Source of the DNA: Lachnospiraceae bacterium
GTDB lineage: Bacteria > Bacillota > Clostridia > Lachnospirales > Lachnospiraceae
Assembly: GCA_017526745.1 (NCBI GenBank)
Contig: JAFXQX010000017.1
Span: forward strand, 1-64,000
Length of the DNA stretch: 64,000 nt
Direction of reading: 5' to 3'
Within the stretch, counting starts at the first letter, position 1; each line of letters starts with the position of its first letter. Position numbers and translations under genes: made by a program. Positions 26,643-36,600 of this stretch are shown here, in pieces. Under the pieces are notes generated by a model. The model had not been told where the DNA came from and did no database searches. It saw nothing but the letters and a program-made list of their open reading frames with translations.

Positions 26643-28036
26643 AATGCTATGTTTGCGGCAATCGTCTCGGCCGTGAAGATTTCTGTATGTCATGCGGTAC
26701 CGACATAAGGATCTACAGGCATATCATGTGCATGTCAAACAAGCTTTACAATGACGGACTTGAAAAGGCCAATGTGCGTGATATCTCGGGGGCGATCGTA
26801 TCTCTTAACGAGAGTCTGAAATATAACAAAAGAAATATCGATGCGAGAAATCTGCTGGGGCTGTGTTACTTTGAAAGAGGTGAAGTGGTCCCGGCTCTTT
26901 CCGAGTGGATCATAAGCAAGAACTATGAGAGCAAGAAGAACATTGCGGACGAGTATATCGATTTCTTAAAGAGCAATCCGTCCCGTCTTGATACGATCAA
27001 CCAGACTATCAAGAAGTTCAATCAGGCTCTCAATTACTGTTATCAGAACAGCCAGGATCTTGCCATAGTCCAGCTCAAAAAAGTACTGTCGATAAACGAG
27101 AACCTCATAAGCGGTTATCAGCTCCTGGCCCTTTTGTACATGGAGATAAAAGATTACGACAAGGCCAGACGTACTCTTTACCGTGCCATAAGGATCGACA
27201 GGAACGATACGACTACGCACAGGTACTTAAAAGAGATCAATAACCTTATCACCGAGCAGGCCGGTTCGGGTGATGCCAACGGTGCAAATGCCGCCCTTCT
27301 CCCGCAGGATATAATCACGTATCAGAACGGAAACGATACGATCATCCAGCCGGTGGGAGTGAAGGAAAAACGGGGATTCTCGAGCATCATCAACATCGTT
27401 ATAGGCCTTGTCATCGGTATCGCCATAAGCTGGTATTTGATCCTTCCGGGCAAGATAAGCCTTGCAACGAAGGAAAATGACGAAAAGTTCATGGCGGTTT
27501 CCGAAGAACTCGCGGCGGAAAAAGCATCCCATCAGGAATCCATTAAAAAAGCCGAGACGCTTGAGACACAGAACAGCGAGCTGTCTCATCAGATAGAAGA
27601 GCTTACCGGAACAAAAGGTGCTGCGACGGAAAACGACAAGCTGCTTCATGCGGCACAGCTTTATCTGGAAGATCCTGCCAATTCGGGTGAGGCTATCGAA
27701 GAAATGGAATCGATAGGTCCCGATTATCTCGCGGATTCTTCGGAAAACTTCAAGGCCTTGTATGCCAAGATGCAGGAGGTGACATCCGGTTCCGCTCTTG
27801 AAGAATACATCAATCAGGCAAAAGATGCCTTAAAGACCAAGGACTACAAAACGGCGATAGAGTACTATACAAAGGTCTGCGAACTGTCACCGGACAATTC
27901 GGATTACCTTATGGATCTTGCTTATGCATACAGGGAATCAGGTGATACGGAAAAGGCCGAGGAGATATACCGGCAGGTCATGAGGGATTTCTCCGAGACG
28001 CAGAATGCTATCGATGCGGCCGATAATTTGAGGTAA
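26639..28036 (+). CDS. Zinc-ribbon / TPR membrane protein
   Basis: 465 residues. N-terminal zinc ribbon with Cys3, Cys6, Cys16, Cys19 (CYVCGN...CMSCGT). TPR-like helices ~30-205 (for example IDARNLLGLCYFERGEVVPALSEWI). One membrane segment near 247-268, followed by a coiled coil (~277-335), then further TPR units (~385-465, DYKTAIEYYTKVCELSPDNSDYL). So it has a cytoplasmic adaptor half and an outside adaptor half. No enzyme motif. Coupled to the small gene before it and 7 bp from the glycosyltransferase after it. Confidence 0.82.
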   Translation: MKCYVCGNRLGREDFCMSCGTDIRIYRHIMCMSNKLYNDGLEKANVRDISGAIVSLNESLKYNKRNIDARNLLGLCYFERGEVVPALSEWIISKNYESKKNIADEYIDFLKSNPSRLDTINQTIKKFNQALNYCYQNSQDLAIVQLKKVLSINENLISGYQLLALLYMEIKDYDKARRTLYRAIRIDRNDTTTHRYLKEINNLITEQAGSGDANGANAALLPQDIITYQNGNDTIIQPVGVKEKRGFSSIINIVIGLVIGIAISWYLILPGKISLATKENDEKFMAVSEELAAEKASHQESIKKAETLETQNSELSHQIEELTGTKGAATENDKLLHAAQLYLEDPANSGEAIEEMESIGPDYLADSSENFKALYAKMQEVTSGSALEEYINQAKDALKTKDYKTAIEYYTKVCELSPDNSDYLMDLAYAYRESGDTEKAEEIYRQVMRDFSETQNAIDAADNLR

Positions 28037-28043
28037 GAAACTG

Positions 28044-29537
28044 TTGGGTGGATCGTTAAAAAATAACAGTGTTATTAAACCTTTGATCGCAATGCTGATC
28101 TCGGCATTGTTTTTTGCGTTTGTTTTCGACATCAGCAGTGAGAGTATCAGGACCGCATCGTATTTTATACTGATCATCGGCATTGTTCTGATACTTGCCG
28201 TTTACCGAAGCAGCCTTCCGAACACCGGCGTATTTTATGCGATGGTATCCGGAATGCTCCTGAAACTTACATACGTTATATACACTCCCGTCTGGTGCCG
28301 CCAGCACGATGTTGTTGATTTCGGTGCCGGCGAGGGACATGCGGCATATATCGAATACATCTTGGAACACAAGGCGCTTCCGGACTTCGATCCGAGGAGC
28401 GTCTGGGCTTTTTTTCAGCCCCCTCTACATCATGCGATATCGGCAGTCTGGATGTGGATCAATATCAGGCTGGGCCTTTCGGAAGCCCATGTCCGCAAGA
28501 ATGTCCAGATACTTCCTCTTCTGTACATGTGCCTTCTTGCATTCATAGTATATCTGATCTGCAAAGAGCTCGGGATGAAAAAGGGCGGAACAGCGGTCAC
28601 GATGCTGATAGTCTCATTTCATCCCATATATATCCTTATGTCCGGAAGCATCAATAATGATGCTCTTTCCGTCATGCTGACCGCGGCTGCTGTCTATGCG
28701 GCGATCGTATGGTATATGTATCCGACGACGGGAAGGATAGTGCTTCTCGGTGCCCTTATTGGTCTTGCCATGTCGGCAAAACTGTCGGCAGCCCTTATTG
28801 CGTTTCCGATTGCTTTTCTGATCATATACAAACTGTTTACCGATACTTCAAAGCTGGCGGACCGCACAAAACTGATCTCGTATATACTGGAACTTTCGGC
28901 CTTTTCGCTTGTCGTATTTCCGCTTGGATTGTGGTGGACGATACGCAACAGGATAATGTTCGGAATGGATGCGAACTATATCCCCGAGGTCGGAGAACAC
29001 GTTGACAGGTGGGGCCTTGTCCCGACCGTTCTCGATCTTGGAACGGCATCTCCTTTTCTGTACATGAAAGCGAACGGCTTTTCATATGATGAATATAACC
29101 TTATACTTGCAGCGGTAAAATCATCGCTGTTCGGGGAAGGTGATTTTGCGTCCCTTCCCGTATTTGTTACAGTTCTCGGCTGGATACTGTTCTTTGCAAA
29201 TACAGCCGTGATCATTGTCTTTATATATTCGATGATAAGGACGATGAGATCTTTTGAGACGGGACCCGATAAGGGTATCATGATATTTCTGCTGCTTACC
29301 GTTATCACTTACGTTGCGGGCTTTGCGGCATTTGCTGTTGCAGGCAAGAATCTTTCGGCAATGGATTTTCGCTACAGCGCGGTTTCGGTAGCTGTCATGT
29401 CGGTGTTTTCCGGACTTGCATATGACAGACTTACGGCCGGGGGCAGGAAAACGGCGGGGTATCTGTTGATGACCGTCTCACTCGTCTTTGCGGTAAGTTC
29501 AGCGGCCTTCTGGCTGGCAGTAGGTCTGGTGTCATAA
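28044..29537 (+). CDS. GT39/PMT-like integral membrane glycosyltransferase
   Basis: 497 residues with ten or more hydrophobic segments, GT-C fold type. The first outer loop holds RQHDVVDFGAGEGHAAYI and, further on, FQPPLHHA, a pattern shared with bacterial ArnT/PMT-like enzymes that use polyprenyl-phosphate sugars. The Asp in this loop is the likely catalytic residue. Start is TTG 28044 preceded by GAGGTAAG; no closer ATG fits. Acceptor unknown; it may decorate a wall polymer, lipid or surface protein. Last gene of the coupled set from 25111. Confidence 0.82.
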   Translation: MGGSLKNNSVIKPLIAMLISALFFAFVFDISSESIRTASYFILIIGIVLILAVYRSSLPNTGVFYAMVSGMLLKLTYVIYTPVWCRQHDVVDFGAGEGHAAYIEYILEHKALPDFDPRSVWAFFQPPLHHAISAVWMWINIRLGLSEAHVRKNVQILPLLYMCLLAFIVYLICKELGMKKGGTAVTMLIVSFHPIYILMSGSINNDALSVMLTAAAVYAAIVWYMYPTTGRIVLLGALIGLAMSAKLSAALIAFPIAFLIIYKLFTDTSKLADRTKLISYILELSAFSLVVFPLGLWWTIRNRIMFGMDANYIPEVGEHVDRWGLVPTVLDLGTASPFLYMKANGFSYDEYNLILAAVKSSLFGEGDFASLPVFVTVLGWILFFANTAVIIVFIYSMIRTMRSFETGPDKGIMIFLLLTVITYVAGFAAFAVAGKNLSAMDFRYSAVSVAVMSVFSGLAYDRLTAGGRKTAGYLLMTVSLVFAVSSAAFWLAVGLVS

Positions 29538-29562
29538 CAAAGCATCATAAAGGAGAAAGCTC

Positions 29563-31029
29563 ATGGGCGGATTTTTCGGAGTTGCATCAAAAAAGGACTG
29601 TGTGTGGGATCTGTTCTTCGGAACCGATTATCATTCGCATCTGGGAACAAGACGTGCGGGCATGACGGTATTTGGCGAGAACGGATTTGACCGTGCGATC
29701 CACGACATCACAAATGCACCTTTCAGGACCAAGTTCGACAGGGACGTTTCGGAACTTAAAGGAAACCTCGGGATCGGATGTATTTCGGATTACGAACCGC
29801 AGCCGCTCCTTATCAGGTCGCACCTGGGAACCTTTGCGATAACCACTGTCGGCAGGATAGACAACCTGGATGAACTCGCCGAGGAGGTTTCTTCTTCATC
29901 CGGCACGCAGTTTCTCGCGATGAGCGGGAGCAACATCAATCCCACGGAGCTTGCCGCCTGCCTTGTCAATCAGAAGGATTCGTTCGTCGAAGGGATAAAA
30001 AACGTTCAGCGCAAAGTCGACGGCTCGCTTACCCTTCTGGTCATGACCGAGGAAGGCATATATGCCGCCAGGGATCTGTACGGCAGAACCCCTGTGATGA
30101 TCGGGAAAAAGGATGATGCATACTGCGTTTCGTTCGAAAGTTTTGCCTATATCAATCTGGGTTATTCGGATGAAAAAGAACTCGGTCCCGGGGAAATAGT
30201 TTACATAACTCCAGAAGGATATGAAACGCTCGCCCCTGCCGGCGATACGATGAAGATCTGTACGTTTCTCTGGATATACTACGGCTATCCGAACTCCACA
30301 TATGAAGGCGTCAATGTTGAGAATATGCGTTACGAATGCGGAGCCATGCTTGCCGGGCGTGACGATGTCAGACCCGATATCGTAGCCGGTGTTCCGGACT
30401 CCGGAATAGCGCATGCCATAGGATATGCAAACAAGTCGGGGATACCATTTGCCAGACCCTTTATAAAATACACACCGACATGGCCGAGGTCATTCATGCC
30501 GACCGATCAGAGCATGAGGAATCTGATCGCCCACATGAAGCTCATTCCTGTCGATGCCCTTATCAGGGGAAAATCACTTCTTCTCATCGATGACTCGATA
30601 GTCAGAGGAACACAGCTGCGGGAGACTACGGAATTTTTGTATAACAGCGGAGCGCGCGAAGTGCACATCAGACCCGCATGTCCGCCGCTTCTGTACGGAT
30701 GCAAGTTCCTTAACTTCTCCAGGTCCAATTCCGAATATGATCTGATAACAAGAAGGATCATACGCGAAAGAGAGGGAGATGATGTTTCCGACGATGTTCT
30801 GGCGACATATGCCGATCCCGACAGTGACAACTATAAGGAGATGCTCGAGGATATAAGAAAACAGCTCGGATTTACGTCCCTTATATTCCACAGGCTCGAC
30901 GACATGGTCAGGTCGGTCGGCATAGACAAATCAAAACTCTGCACATACTGCTGGGACAGGCAGGGTGACTGCAGGGCATGCGGGAAATGCTCTATAACTG
31001 ATTGTAATTCGGATGTACATACATTATAA
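29563..31029 (+). CDS. PurF-like protein (amidophosphoribosyltransferase homologue) lacking the catalytic cysteine
   Basis: 488 residues, with AAAGGAG before ATG 29563. The N-terminal half is an Ntn-type glutaminase domain, but the mature N-terminal Cys of PurF is Gly (MGGFFGV instead of MCGIFGI). The HRG motif reads TRRAG, the glutamine-site NGN reads VGR, and the RYAT segment is CISDYEPQ. The C-terminal half keeps the phosphoribosyltransferase core: PDIVAGVPDSG, the PRPP loop LLIDDSIVRGTQLR, and PACPPLLYG. It ends with a Cys-rich stretch, CTYCWDRQGDCRACGKC. So glutamine hydrolysis looks lost while PRPP binding is kept. Other purine genes are not near. It could use free ammonia, another amine, or be regulatory. 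Confidence 0.85.
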   Translation: MGGFFGVASKKDCVWDLFFGTDYHSHLGTRRAGMTVFGENGFDRAIHDITNAPFRTKFDRDVSELKGNLGIGCISDYEPQPLLIRSHLGTFAITTVGRIDNLDELAEEVSSSSGTQFLAMSGSNINPTELAACLVNQKDSFVEGIKNVQRKVDGSLTLLVMTEEGIYAARDLYGRTPVMIGKKDDAYCVSFESFAYINLGYSDEKELGPGEIVYITPEGYETLAPAGDTMKICTFLWIYYGYPNSTYEGVNVENMRYECGAMLAGRDDVRPDIVAGVPDSGIAHAIGYANKSGIPFARPFIKYTPTWPRSFMPTDQSMRNLIAHMKLIPVDALIRGKSLLLIDDSIVRGTQLRETTEFLYNSGAREVHIRPACPPLLYGCKFLNFSRSNSEYDLITRRIIREREGDDVSDDVLATYADPDSDNYKEMLEDIRKQLGFTSLIFHRLDDMVRSVGIDKSKLCTYCWDRQGDCRACGKCSITDCNSDVHTL

Positions 31030-31067
31030 TAGATTGGTGATTTTTCAAGAGAACCGGGAGATTTACC

Positions 31068-32438
31068 ATGCCTGATTTTTCCAATTCATGTTTAAACATA
31101 TTAACTTACGCCGGGATTTCCGAGACGGACGGTGCCAAGGTCTTAAATAAGATCCGTCAGTTTGCGGCCCTTCCGGACCAGGGGGCGGCCGATGATGCCG
31201 TAAGGCGTCTTCGCAAAGAGCTTACGGCGTTCTATTATGATCTGTACAAGCTCGTCTTTTTCAGATCTCTTGAGGATACGAATATCCCTGCGGAAGTCAT
31301 GATGTTCCTGTATTTCGGATACATTGATATGACGCTTGCCGGTGAGCAGAACACACAGATACTTTATGAGATGAGCCGCGCGATCGGGCTTGATGAGAGG
31401 ATGAGAGTCTTCACATTCTATCAGTGGCTGCGCCTGATCTATACGTGCAAGAAGGACCCTTCGGTAAATGATTTTACCGTGGATTATATCACTACGCTGC
31501 GTCAGCAGAAGAGGGAAGGGACCATCACCGAGGCTCAGGAGAAGGAACTGCTGACCGACGGAAAAGCGAGGGTCACCTTCGAAATCGACAACATGTTCCG
31601 CTCGGCTAACAGGATGATGAGTTCGAGGATCACGACGTTTGTACCCTTCTTCTCCGAACAGGTACTGACACGTCCCCTGGAAAAATCACTCCTCGGATTT
31701 GATTTTGTCCACAGGACGATAGATGTAGTCAAGGCGATAGATTACTCACTGTTCTTCCGCCAGACCGTATATACCGCTCCGGAACTGGGACTTGATAAGG
31801 CATTCATCCAGGTAGAGGTCCTTCCCGATGTGATACTGATGCCCGTTGTCGGAACCAGGGCTGCCATGTGGCAGGAGATAACAGGTGCAAAGCGTACGAC
31901 TCCGGGCAGATTCCTTCTGCCGATAGCTCAGGAGGAAGACCTGTCACCTATCATGATAAACCTTTGTGCGGAGTTTCGGTGGGAACTGTGCAAGAGGATA
32001 CAGGGTGCCAGATGGAATGATCTGACAGAGAGATCTCTTACGAGTGATTACGTTGATTACATAGATACGTACAGAAAGAACCGCGAACTTTCCCAGGAGG
32101 CCAAGGACAGGATCAAATCCGCGATGGCCAAGCACAGGAACAGTTATAAGGAAATGTTTGTAGCGGACTATTCGACATACATCCAGTATGAGAGTTCGGG
32201 AGCACTGCGCCATAACAAGGTTGTCCGTGCGATCCTGTTTAACTACTGCCCGTTCTCCAAAGTCATACGCGAGGGCGCGATCGCCACTAATCCGCAGTAC
32301 ACCCAGCTGATAGAAAGATACAATCACAAGTCCGCACATGACATCCATCTGTTTGACATGGCGGTCGGAAGGATCGAAAAAGCGGGCAATGACATCCCCC
32401 AGGAGCTCCTTGATCACAAGGCATTCCTTCAGTCCTGA
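31068..32438 (+). CDS. Protein of unknown function, 456 residues
   Basis: No family recognised. Soluble: no signal peptide and no long hydrophobic run. Mostly helical by composition, rich in Phe, Tyr and Arg, with conserved-looking pieces such as FYYDLYKLVFFRSLED, PFFSEQVLTRPLEKSL, IQGARWNDL and RHNKVVRAILFNYCPF. The middle (~250-300) reads as a beta-containing insert (VLPDVILMPVVGTRA). GGGAGAT ribosome site. It lies 38 bp after the PurF-like gene with no terminator between, so the two are probably co-expressed. Confidence 0.75.
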   Translation: MPDFSNSCLNILTYAGISETDGAKVLNKIRQFAALPDQGAADDAVRRLRKELTAFYYDLYKLVFFRSLEDTNIPAEVMMFLYFGYIDMTLAGEQNTQILYEMSRAIGLDERMRVFTFYQWLRLIYTCKKDPSVNDFTVDYITTLRQQKREGTITEAQEKELLTDGKARVTFEIDNMFRSANRMMSSRITTFVPFFSEQVLTRPLEKSLLGFDFVHRTIDVVKAIDYSLFFRQTVYTAPELGLDKAFIQVEVLPDVILMPVVGTRAAMWQEITGAKRTTPGRFLLPIAQEEDLSPIMINLCAEFRWELCKRIQGARWNDLTERSLTSDYVDYIDTYRKNRELSQEAKDRIKSAMAKHRNSYKEMFVADYSTYIQYESSGALRHNKVVRAILFNYCPFSKVIREGAIATNPQYTQLIERYNHKSAHDIHLFDMAVGRIEKAGNDIPQELLDHKAFLQS

Positions 32439-32498
32439 CGGCCGGATACCATATTCGTTTTAGATCATGTTTATAAAACACTGTACGGGAAACACATT

Positions 32499-34202
32499 AT
32501 GAGCGAAGAGAATATAAACGTTACTGCAAATGAGAGCGAAGACGAGGCGTCTTCGAGAAACTTTATCGAAAATATAATCGACAGGGATCTGGAAGAGGGT
32601 GCTTATAAAGAGATACACACCCGTTTTCCTCCCGAGCCCAACGGCTATCTTCATATCGGACATGCCAAGGCCATACTTATAAACTACGGCCTTGCAAAAG
32701 AATACGGCGGAAAGTTCAACCTGCGTTTTGACGATACGAACCCGACAAAGGAAAAGAGCGAGTTTGTGGAGTCCATAAAAGAGGACGTCAGATGGCTTGG
32801 CGCAGACTGGGAAGACAGGCTGTATTTTGCATCCGATTATTTTGATCAGATGTATGAGGCTGCCGTAAAGCTCATCAAAAAAGGCAAGGCATTCGTCTGC
32901 GATCTTACCGCGGATGAGATAAGGACGTATCGCGGAACGTTTGATACTCCCGGCAAGAACAGCCCGTATCGGGACAGATCGGTGGAAGAAAACCTTGAGC
33001 TGTTCGAGAACATGAAGGCCGGAAAATATGCCGACGGAGAGAAGGTTCTCCGCGCCAAGATCGATATGGCAAGCCCCAACATCAACATGAGGGATCCCGT
33101 CATATACAGGGTTGCGCATATGACCCATCACAATACCGGTGACAAGTGGTGTATTTACCCGATGTATGATTTTGCCCATCCGATCGAGGATGCGATCGAA
33201 CATGTGACTCATTCATGCTGCACGCTTGAATTCGAAGATCACAGACCGCTTTACGACTGGGTCGTTCGGGAACTCGAATATCCCATGCCGCCCAAGCAGA
33301 TCGAGTTTGCAAAGATGTATCTGACAAATGTCGTTACCGGAAAGAGATACATCAAGAAACTTGTCGAAGACGGGATAGTTGACGGATGGGATGATCCGAG
33401 GCTTGTCAGCATCGCAGCTCTTCGAAGGAGAGGGTTCACTCCTTCCTCGATACAGAATTTCGTGAAACTTTGCGGAGTGAGCAAGAGCCAGTCGTCCGTT
33501 GATTATGCGATGCTCGAGTACTGCATAAGAGAGGATCTTAAACTGTCGCGTCCGAGGGTCATGGCGATACTTGATCCCATAAAGCTTATAATAGACAATT
33601 ATCCCGAAGGTGAAACGGAATTTTTCGAGGTTGATAACAATCTTGAGAATGAATCCCTCGGAAAGAGACAGGTTCCTTTTTCAAGGGAGCTGTACATTGA
33701 ACGTGATGATTTTATGGCCGAGCCGGTCAGGAAGTATTTCAGGCTTTTTCCCGGAAACGAAGTCAGGCTGATGAATGCATATTTTGTCACATGCACGTCG
33801 TACGAGACCGATAATGACGGAAATGTCACCGTGGTCCACTGCACGTATGATCCCGCAACGCGTCAGGGTATATGTCCTCCCGACCGCAAGGTCAAGGGAA
33901 CGATACACTGGGTCAATGCTCCGACCGCATTCGACGCCACGGTCAGACTGTACGAGAATCTTATCGACGAGGAAAAAGGAGTCTACAACGAGGACGGAAG
34001 CCTAAACTTAAATCCTGATTCTCTTAAGGTGCTTGACGGATGTAAGCTTGAGCCGTCGCTAAAAGATGCCAAAGCATATGAATCATTCCAGTTTGTCAGG
34101 AACGGATTCTTCTGCGTTGACTATAAAGATTCAGAGGAAGGACGTCCTGTATTCAACAGGATCGTGTCATTAAAGAGCAGTTTTAAGCTGCCCGCAAAAT
34201 AA
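32499..34202 (+). CDS. glnS: Glutaminyl-tRNA synthetase
   Basis: 567 residues. The GlnRS-specific core is clear: [15 protein letters not shown] (HIGH motif), [45 protein letters not shown], then two beta-barrel domains ending [16 protein letters not shown]. The KMSKS-equivalent loop reads [11 protein letters not shown] where E. coli has VMSKRKL: the Lys is kept but the Met-Ser pair is Thr-Gly. I recall similar changes in related Clostridia, so it is likely active. An acidic N-terminal extension of ~25 residues precedes the core. A direct GlnRS means this organism may not need GatCAB for glutamine. Confidence 0.95.
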   Translation: MSEENINVTANESEDEASSRNFIENIIDRDLEEGAYKEIHTRFPPEPNGYLHIGHAKAILINYGLAKEYGGKFNLRFDDTNPTKEKSEFVESIKEDVRWLGADWEDRLYFASDYFDQMYEAAVKLIKKGKAFVCDLTADEIRTYRGTFDTPGKNSPYRDRSVEENLELFENMKAGKYADGEKVLRAKIDMASPNINMRDPVIYRVAHMTHHNTGDKWCIYPMYDFAHPIEDAIEHVTHSCCTLEFEDHRPLYDWVVRELEYPMPPKQIEFAKMYLTNVVTGKRYIKKLVEDGIVDGWDDPRLVSIAALRRRGFTPSSIQNFVKLCGVSKSQSSVDYAMLEYCIREDLKLSRPRVMAILDPIKLIIDNYPEGETEFFEVDNNLENESLGKRQVPFSRELYIERDDFMAEPVRKYFRLFPGNEVRLMNAYFVTCTSYETDNDGNVTVVHCTYDPATRQGICPPDRKVKGTIHWVNAPTAFDATVRLYENLIDEEKGVYNEDGSLNLNPDSLKVLDGCKLEPSLKDAKAYESFQFVRNGFFCVDYKDSEEGRPVFNRIVSLKSSFKLPAK

Positions 34203-34227
34203 GCATTTGTGATTTTGGAGGTTTAGT

Positions 34228-35085
34228 ATGGGTTTATTATCTGGTCTTTCTAACATGGGGCTTGGAAAACTCGAGGGTGCGGACATCTTCGAAGAGGAGA
34301 AGAAGCCTGAGGCAAAGGCGGCCGAGCCAGTCAAAAAGCCTGAACCGTTTAACGAGAATGACGTGCTTTTTGACAAGTCTGCCGAGTGCCCCGTTTGCGG
34401 AAAGAGTTTTTCGTTCAGGGCGGTAAGAACGGGTAAGGCAAGACCGTTGGGACAGGATCCGGACCTTCGCCCCAAGTTTGAGAATTTCGATCCTGCCAAA
34501 TATGATGTTGTTGTCTGTCCTCACTGCGGATATGCGGTACTCACAAGATATTTTTCGTCGCTTCCCGCAGCGCAGGTAAAGCTTCTTCGCGAAGGCATCG
34601 GCGGCAAGGTTCACGGTATCGCCAACAGCCCGGTCATCTCATATGACGAGGCTATCCAGAGATACCAGCTCGCACTTGCATCTTCCATCGTTAAACACGC
34701 CAAGGACAGTGAGAAGGCATATGTCTGCCTGAAGATGGCCTGGATAATAAGAGGCAAGAAGGAGACACTTCCGGAAGATACCCCCGATTACGATGAGGTT
34801 ATGGCACAGCTTCGCAACGACGAGAATGAGGCGCTGCAGGCCGCGTTTGACGGTCTTGTAAATGCGCGCCAGAAGGAATCATTCCCGATCGCCGGCATGG
34901 ATGAGATAACGATCGATTATCTTCTTGCGGTCCTGTCCGCAAGATTTAATAAATATGATGTTGCCCAGAAACTTATAGCGGGCATACTCACGAACAAGAC
35001 AGCGAACAACAGGATCAAAGACAGGGCACGCGATCTCAAGGATCAGGTCCTGATGGAGATGAAGATGAAAGGAGAATTCTCATGA
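34228..35085 (+). CDS. DUF2225 zinc-binding protein
   Basis: 285 residues, GGAGG ribosome site. After a variable Lys/Glu-rich N-terminus (~1-45) comes the DUF2225 signature: CPVCGKSF, then RPKFENFDPAKYDVVVCPHCGYA, giving two CxxC pairs for zinc. The rest is helical, TPR-like (EKAYVCLKMAWIIR). The biochemical role of DUF2225 is not established. Its last 4 bp overlap the next start (ATGA). Confidence 0.88.
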   Translation: MGLLSGLSNMGLGKLEGADIFEEEKKPEAKAAEPVKKPEPFNENDVLFDKSAECPVCGKSFSFRAVRTGKARPLGQDPDLRPKFENFDPAKYDVVVCPHCGYAVLTRYFSSLPAAQVKLLREGIGGKVHGIANSPVISYDEAIQRYQLALASSIVKHAKDSEKAYVCLKMAWIIRGKKETLPEDTPDYDEVMAQLRNDENEALQAAFDGLVNARQKESFPIAGMDEITIDYLLAVLSARFNKYDVAQKLIAGILTNKTANNRIKDRARDLKDQVLMEMKMKGEFS

Positions 35086-35537
35086 AATCTTTTGGTAAGT
35101 TCATTACATTCGTAGGAATCACCGGTGCGGCCCTTGCGGGGCTTTGGTATTTCTGCGACACAAACAGCAAAAAATGTGAATGCTCATCCGATGATGACGG
35201 AAACGATTCCAAAGGCGGGGAGAGATCATATGTATCTCTTGATCCGGAGGAAGCCGTTGACAAGGCAAAGGATGTAGCAAAGGATCTGGCCGAGGCCGGC
35301 AGGGACGGCAAGGAGACACTCAAGAAGGCCGTTAAATCAGCTGCCCAGGATATCATGACAAAGGCAGAGGATGCGGCACGCGGTGTCGGCATCGTAAAGG
35401 ACGACAAGAAGACCAGCGATTTTGAATTCGAGGATTTTGACAAGACAGCCGGGAAAGCAAAGAAGGCCGCAGCGGAAGCTGCCGAGGATCTGAAGGATAA
35501 GGCTGAAAGTGTTGCATCACACATTGACATACAATAA
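35082..35537 (+). CDS. Small membrane-anchored helical protein
   Basis: 151 residues. One N-terminal hydrophobic segment (~7-24, FITFVGITGAALAGLWYF), then a short Cys-containing stretch (CDTNSKKCEC) and a long, charged Ala/Lys/Asp/Glu-rich region resembling YtxH/LEA-type amphipathic helices (DKAKDVAKDLAEAG; AKKAAAEAAEDLKDKAE). No enzyme motif. AAAGGAG precedes ATG 35082. It overlaps both neighbours, so it is part of a translationally coupled group with the DUF2225 and parvulin genes. Confidence 0.8.
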   Translation: MKSFGKFITFVGITGAALAGLWYFCDTNSKKCECSSDDDGNDSKGGERSYVSLDPEEAVDKAKDVAKDLAEAGRDGKETLKKAVKSAAQDIMTKAEDAARGVGIVKDDKKTSDFEFEDFDKTAGKAKKAAAEAAEDLKDKAESVASHIDIQ

Positions 35538-36600
35538 GTATCGTCCGGTCCTTTACTTTATTCTCTTGCTTTTTATCGCATTCCTTTCGGGATGCGGGGG
35601 TGATACTCTTCCGACCGAAGTAGTTCTCACGTCTGATTTTCTTGATGACGAGGTGTTCAGACTTGAAGGACATCCGTGCATGAAGAATGAGATCATGGTG
35701 TACCTGTCCAACTCGGAAAATCAGTACAGCGAGGTTTTCGGAAGCCGCATATGGTCCGTTCCGGTCGGAGACGGTACGCTCGAGGATTCCTACAAGGACA
35801 ACATACTTGCCCGGATCGCACAGATCAAGACTATGAATCTTCTGGCTGCGCAGTATGAAGTTGTTCTTGATGAAGAAGAAGAGGCAAAGGTCAAGGCGGC
35901 CGCAAAGGATTACTATTCAACGCTTTCCGATGCGGAACGAAATTACCTCGATGTCGATGAAGAGACGATCAGCAAGCTTTATTATGAGTTTGCGATCGCG
36001 AACAAACTGTATGAGACCGTGACCGCGGATATCAATCCCGAGATCAGCGATGACGAGGCAAGGACGATAACGGTCAAGACCATACTTATCAAGACATACA
36101 AGACAGATGGCGCCGGAAACCGTATCGAGTATAACGAAGAAGAAAGAAAGAGCGCTCTTTCCCGTATCGCTGCGATCAGGCAGAAGCTTGACGAAGGCGT
36201 GGCGTTTGAAGTGCTCGCTGCGGATTACAACGAGGATACGAAGGACGAATACAGTTTCGGACGCGGTGTCATGCCTGCCGAATTCGAGGAGGCGGCATTT
36301 AACCTCGGAGCCGGAGAGGTCAGCGATATAGTCGAGACCGAATACGGTTACCACCTGATCTACTGCGTTACGACTTTCAATCCCGAAGAGACTGACGCGA
36401 ACAAGGAAAAGATCGTTGAAAAGCGTAAGCAGGAAGCGTTCAATCAGGTTTACGACGAGTTCGTAAGGACTCTGACATCCAATCTCAACAAACCGCTGTA
36501 TGACAGCATACATTATGACCCTGACGGGCCGGTAAAGACCACGGGGTTCTTTGAAACTTATGATAAATATTTTACGGTTGTTAGCACTCAATCTGATTGA
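35509..36600 (+). CDS. Parvulin-type peptidyl-prolyl isomerase lipoprotein (PrsA-like)
   Basis: 363 residues from TTG 35509, inside the end of the previous gene; TTG 35521 is an alternative. Lipobox LSGC near residue 27 marks a lipoprotein. The SurA-like N-region (~60-165) is followed by a parvulin domain (~180-300): TVKTILIKT, FEVLAADYNED, EYSFGRGVMPAEFEEAAFNLGAGEVSDIVETEYGYHLI, the last a classical parvulin end. Likely folds secreted proteins outside the membrane. The final codons of the gene form part of the CIRCE element at 36581-36607. Confidence 0.88.
   Translation: MLHHTLTYNKYRPVLYFILLLFIAFLSGCGGDTLPTEVVLTSDFLDDEVFRLEGHPCMKNEIMVYLSNSENQYSEVFGSRIWSVPVGDGTLEDSYKDNILARIAQIKTMNLLAAQYEVVLDEEEEAKVKAAAKDYYSTLSDAERNYLDVDEETISKLYYEFAIANKLYETVTADINPEISDDEARTITVKTILIKTYKTDGAGNRIEYNEEERKSALSRIAAIRQKLDEGVAFEVLAADYNEDTKDEYSFGRGVMPAEFEEAAFNLGAGEVSDIVETEYGYHLIYCVTTFNPEETDANKEKIVEKRKQEAFNQVYDEFVRTLTSNLNKPLYDSIHYDPDGPVKTTGFFETYDKYFTVVSTQSD

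Noticed and set aside
32439-32498. Riboswitch or T-box before glnS
   Set aside because: 60 bp is too short, and no conserved leader element was seen.
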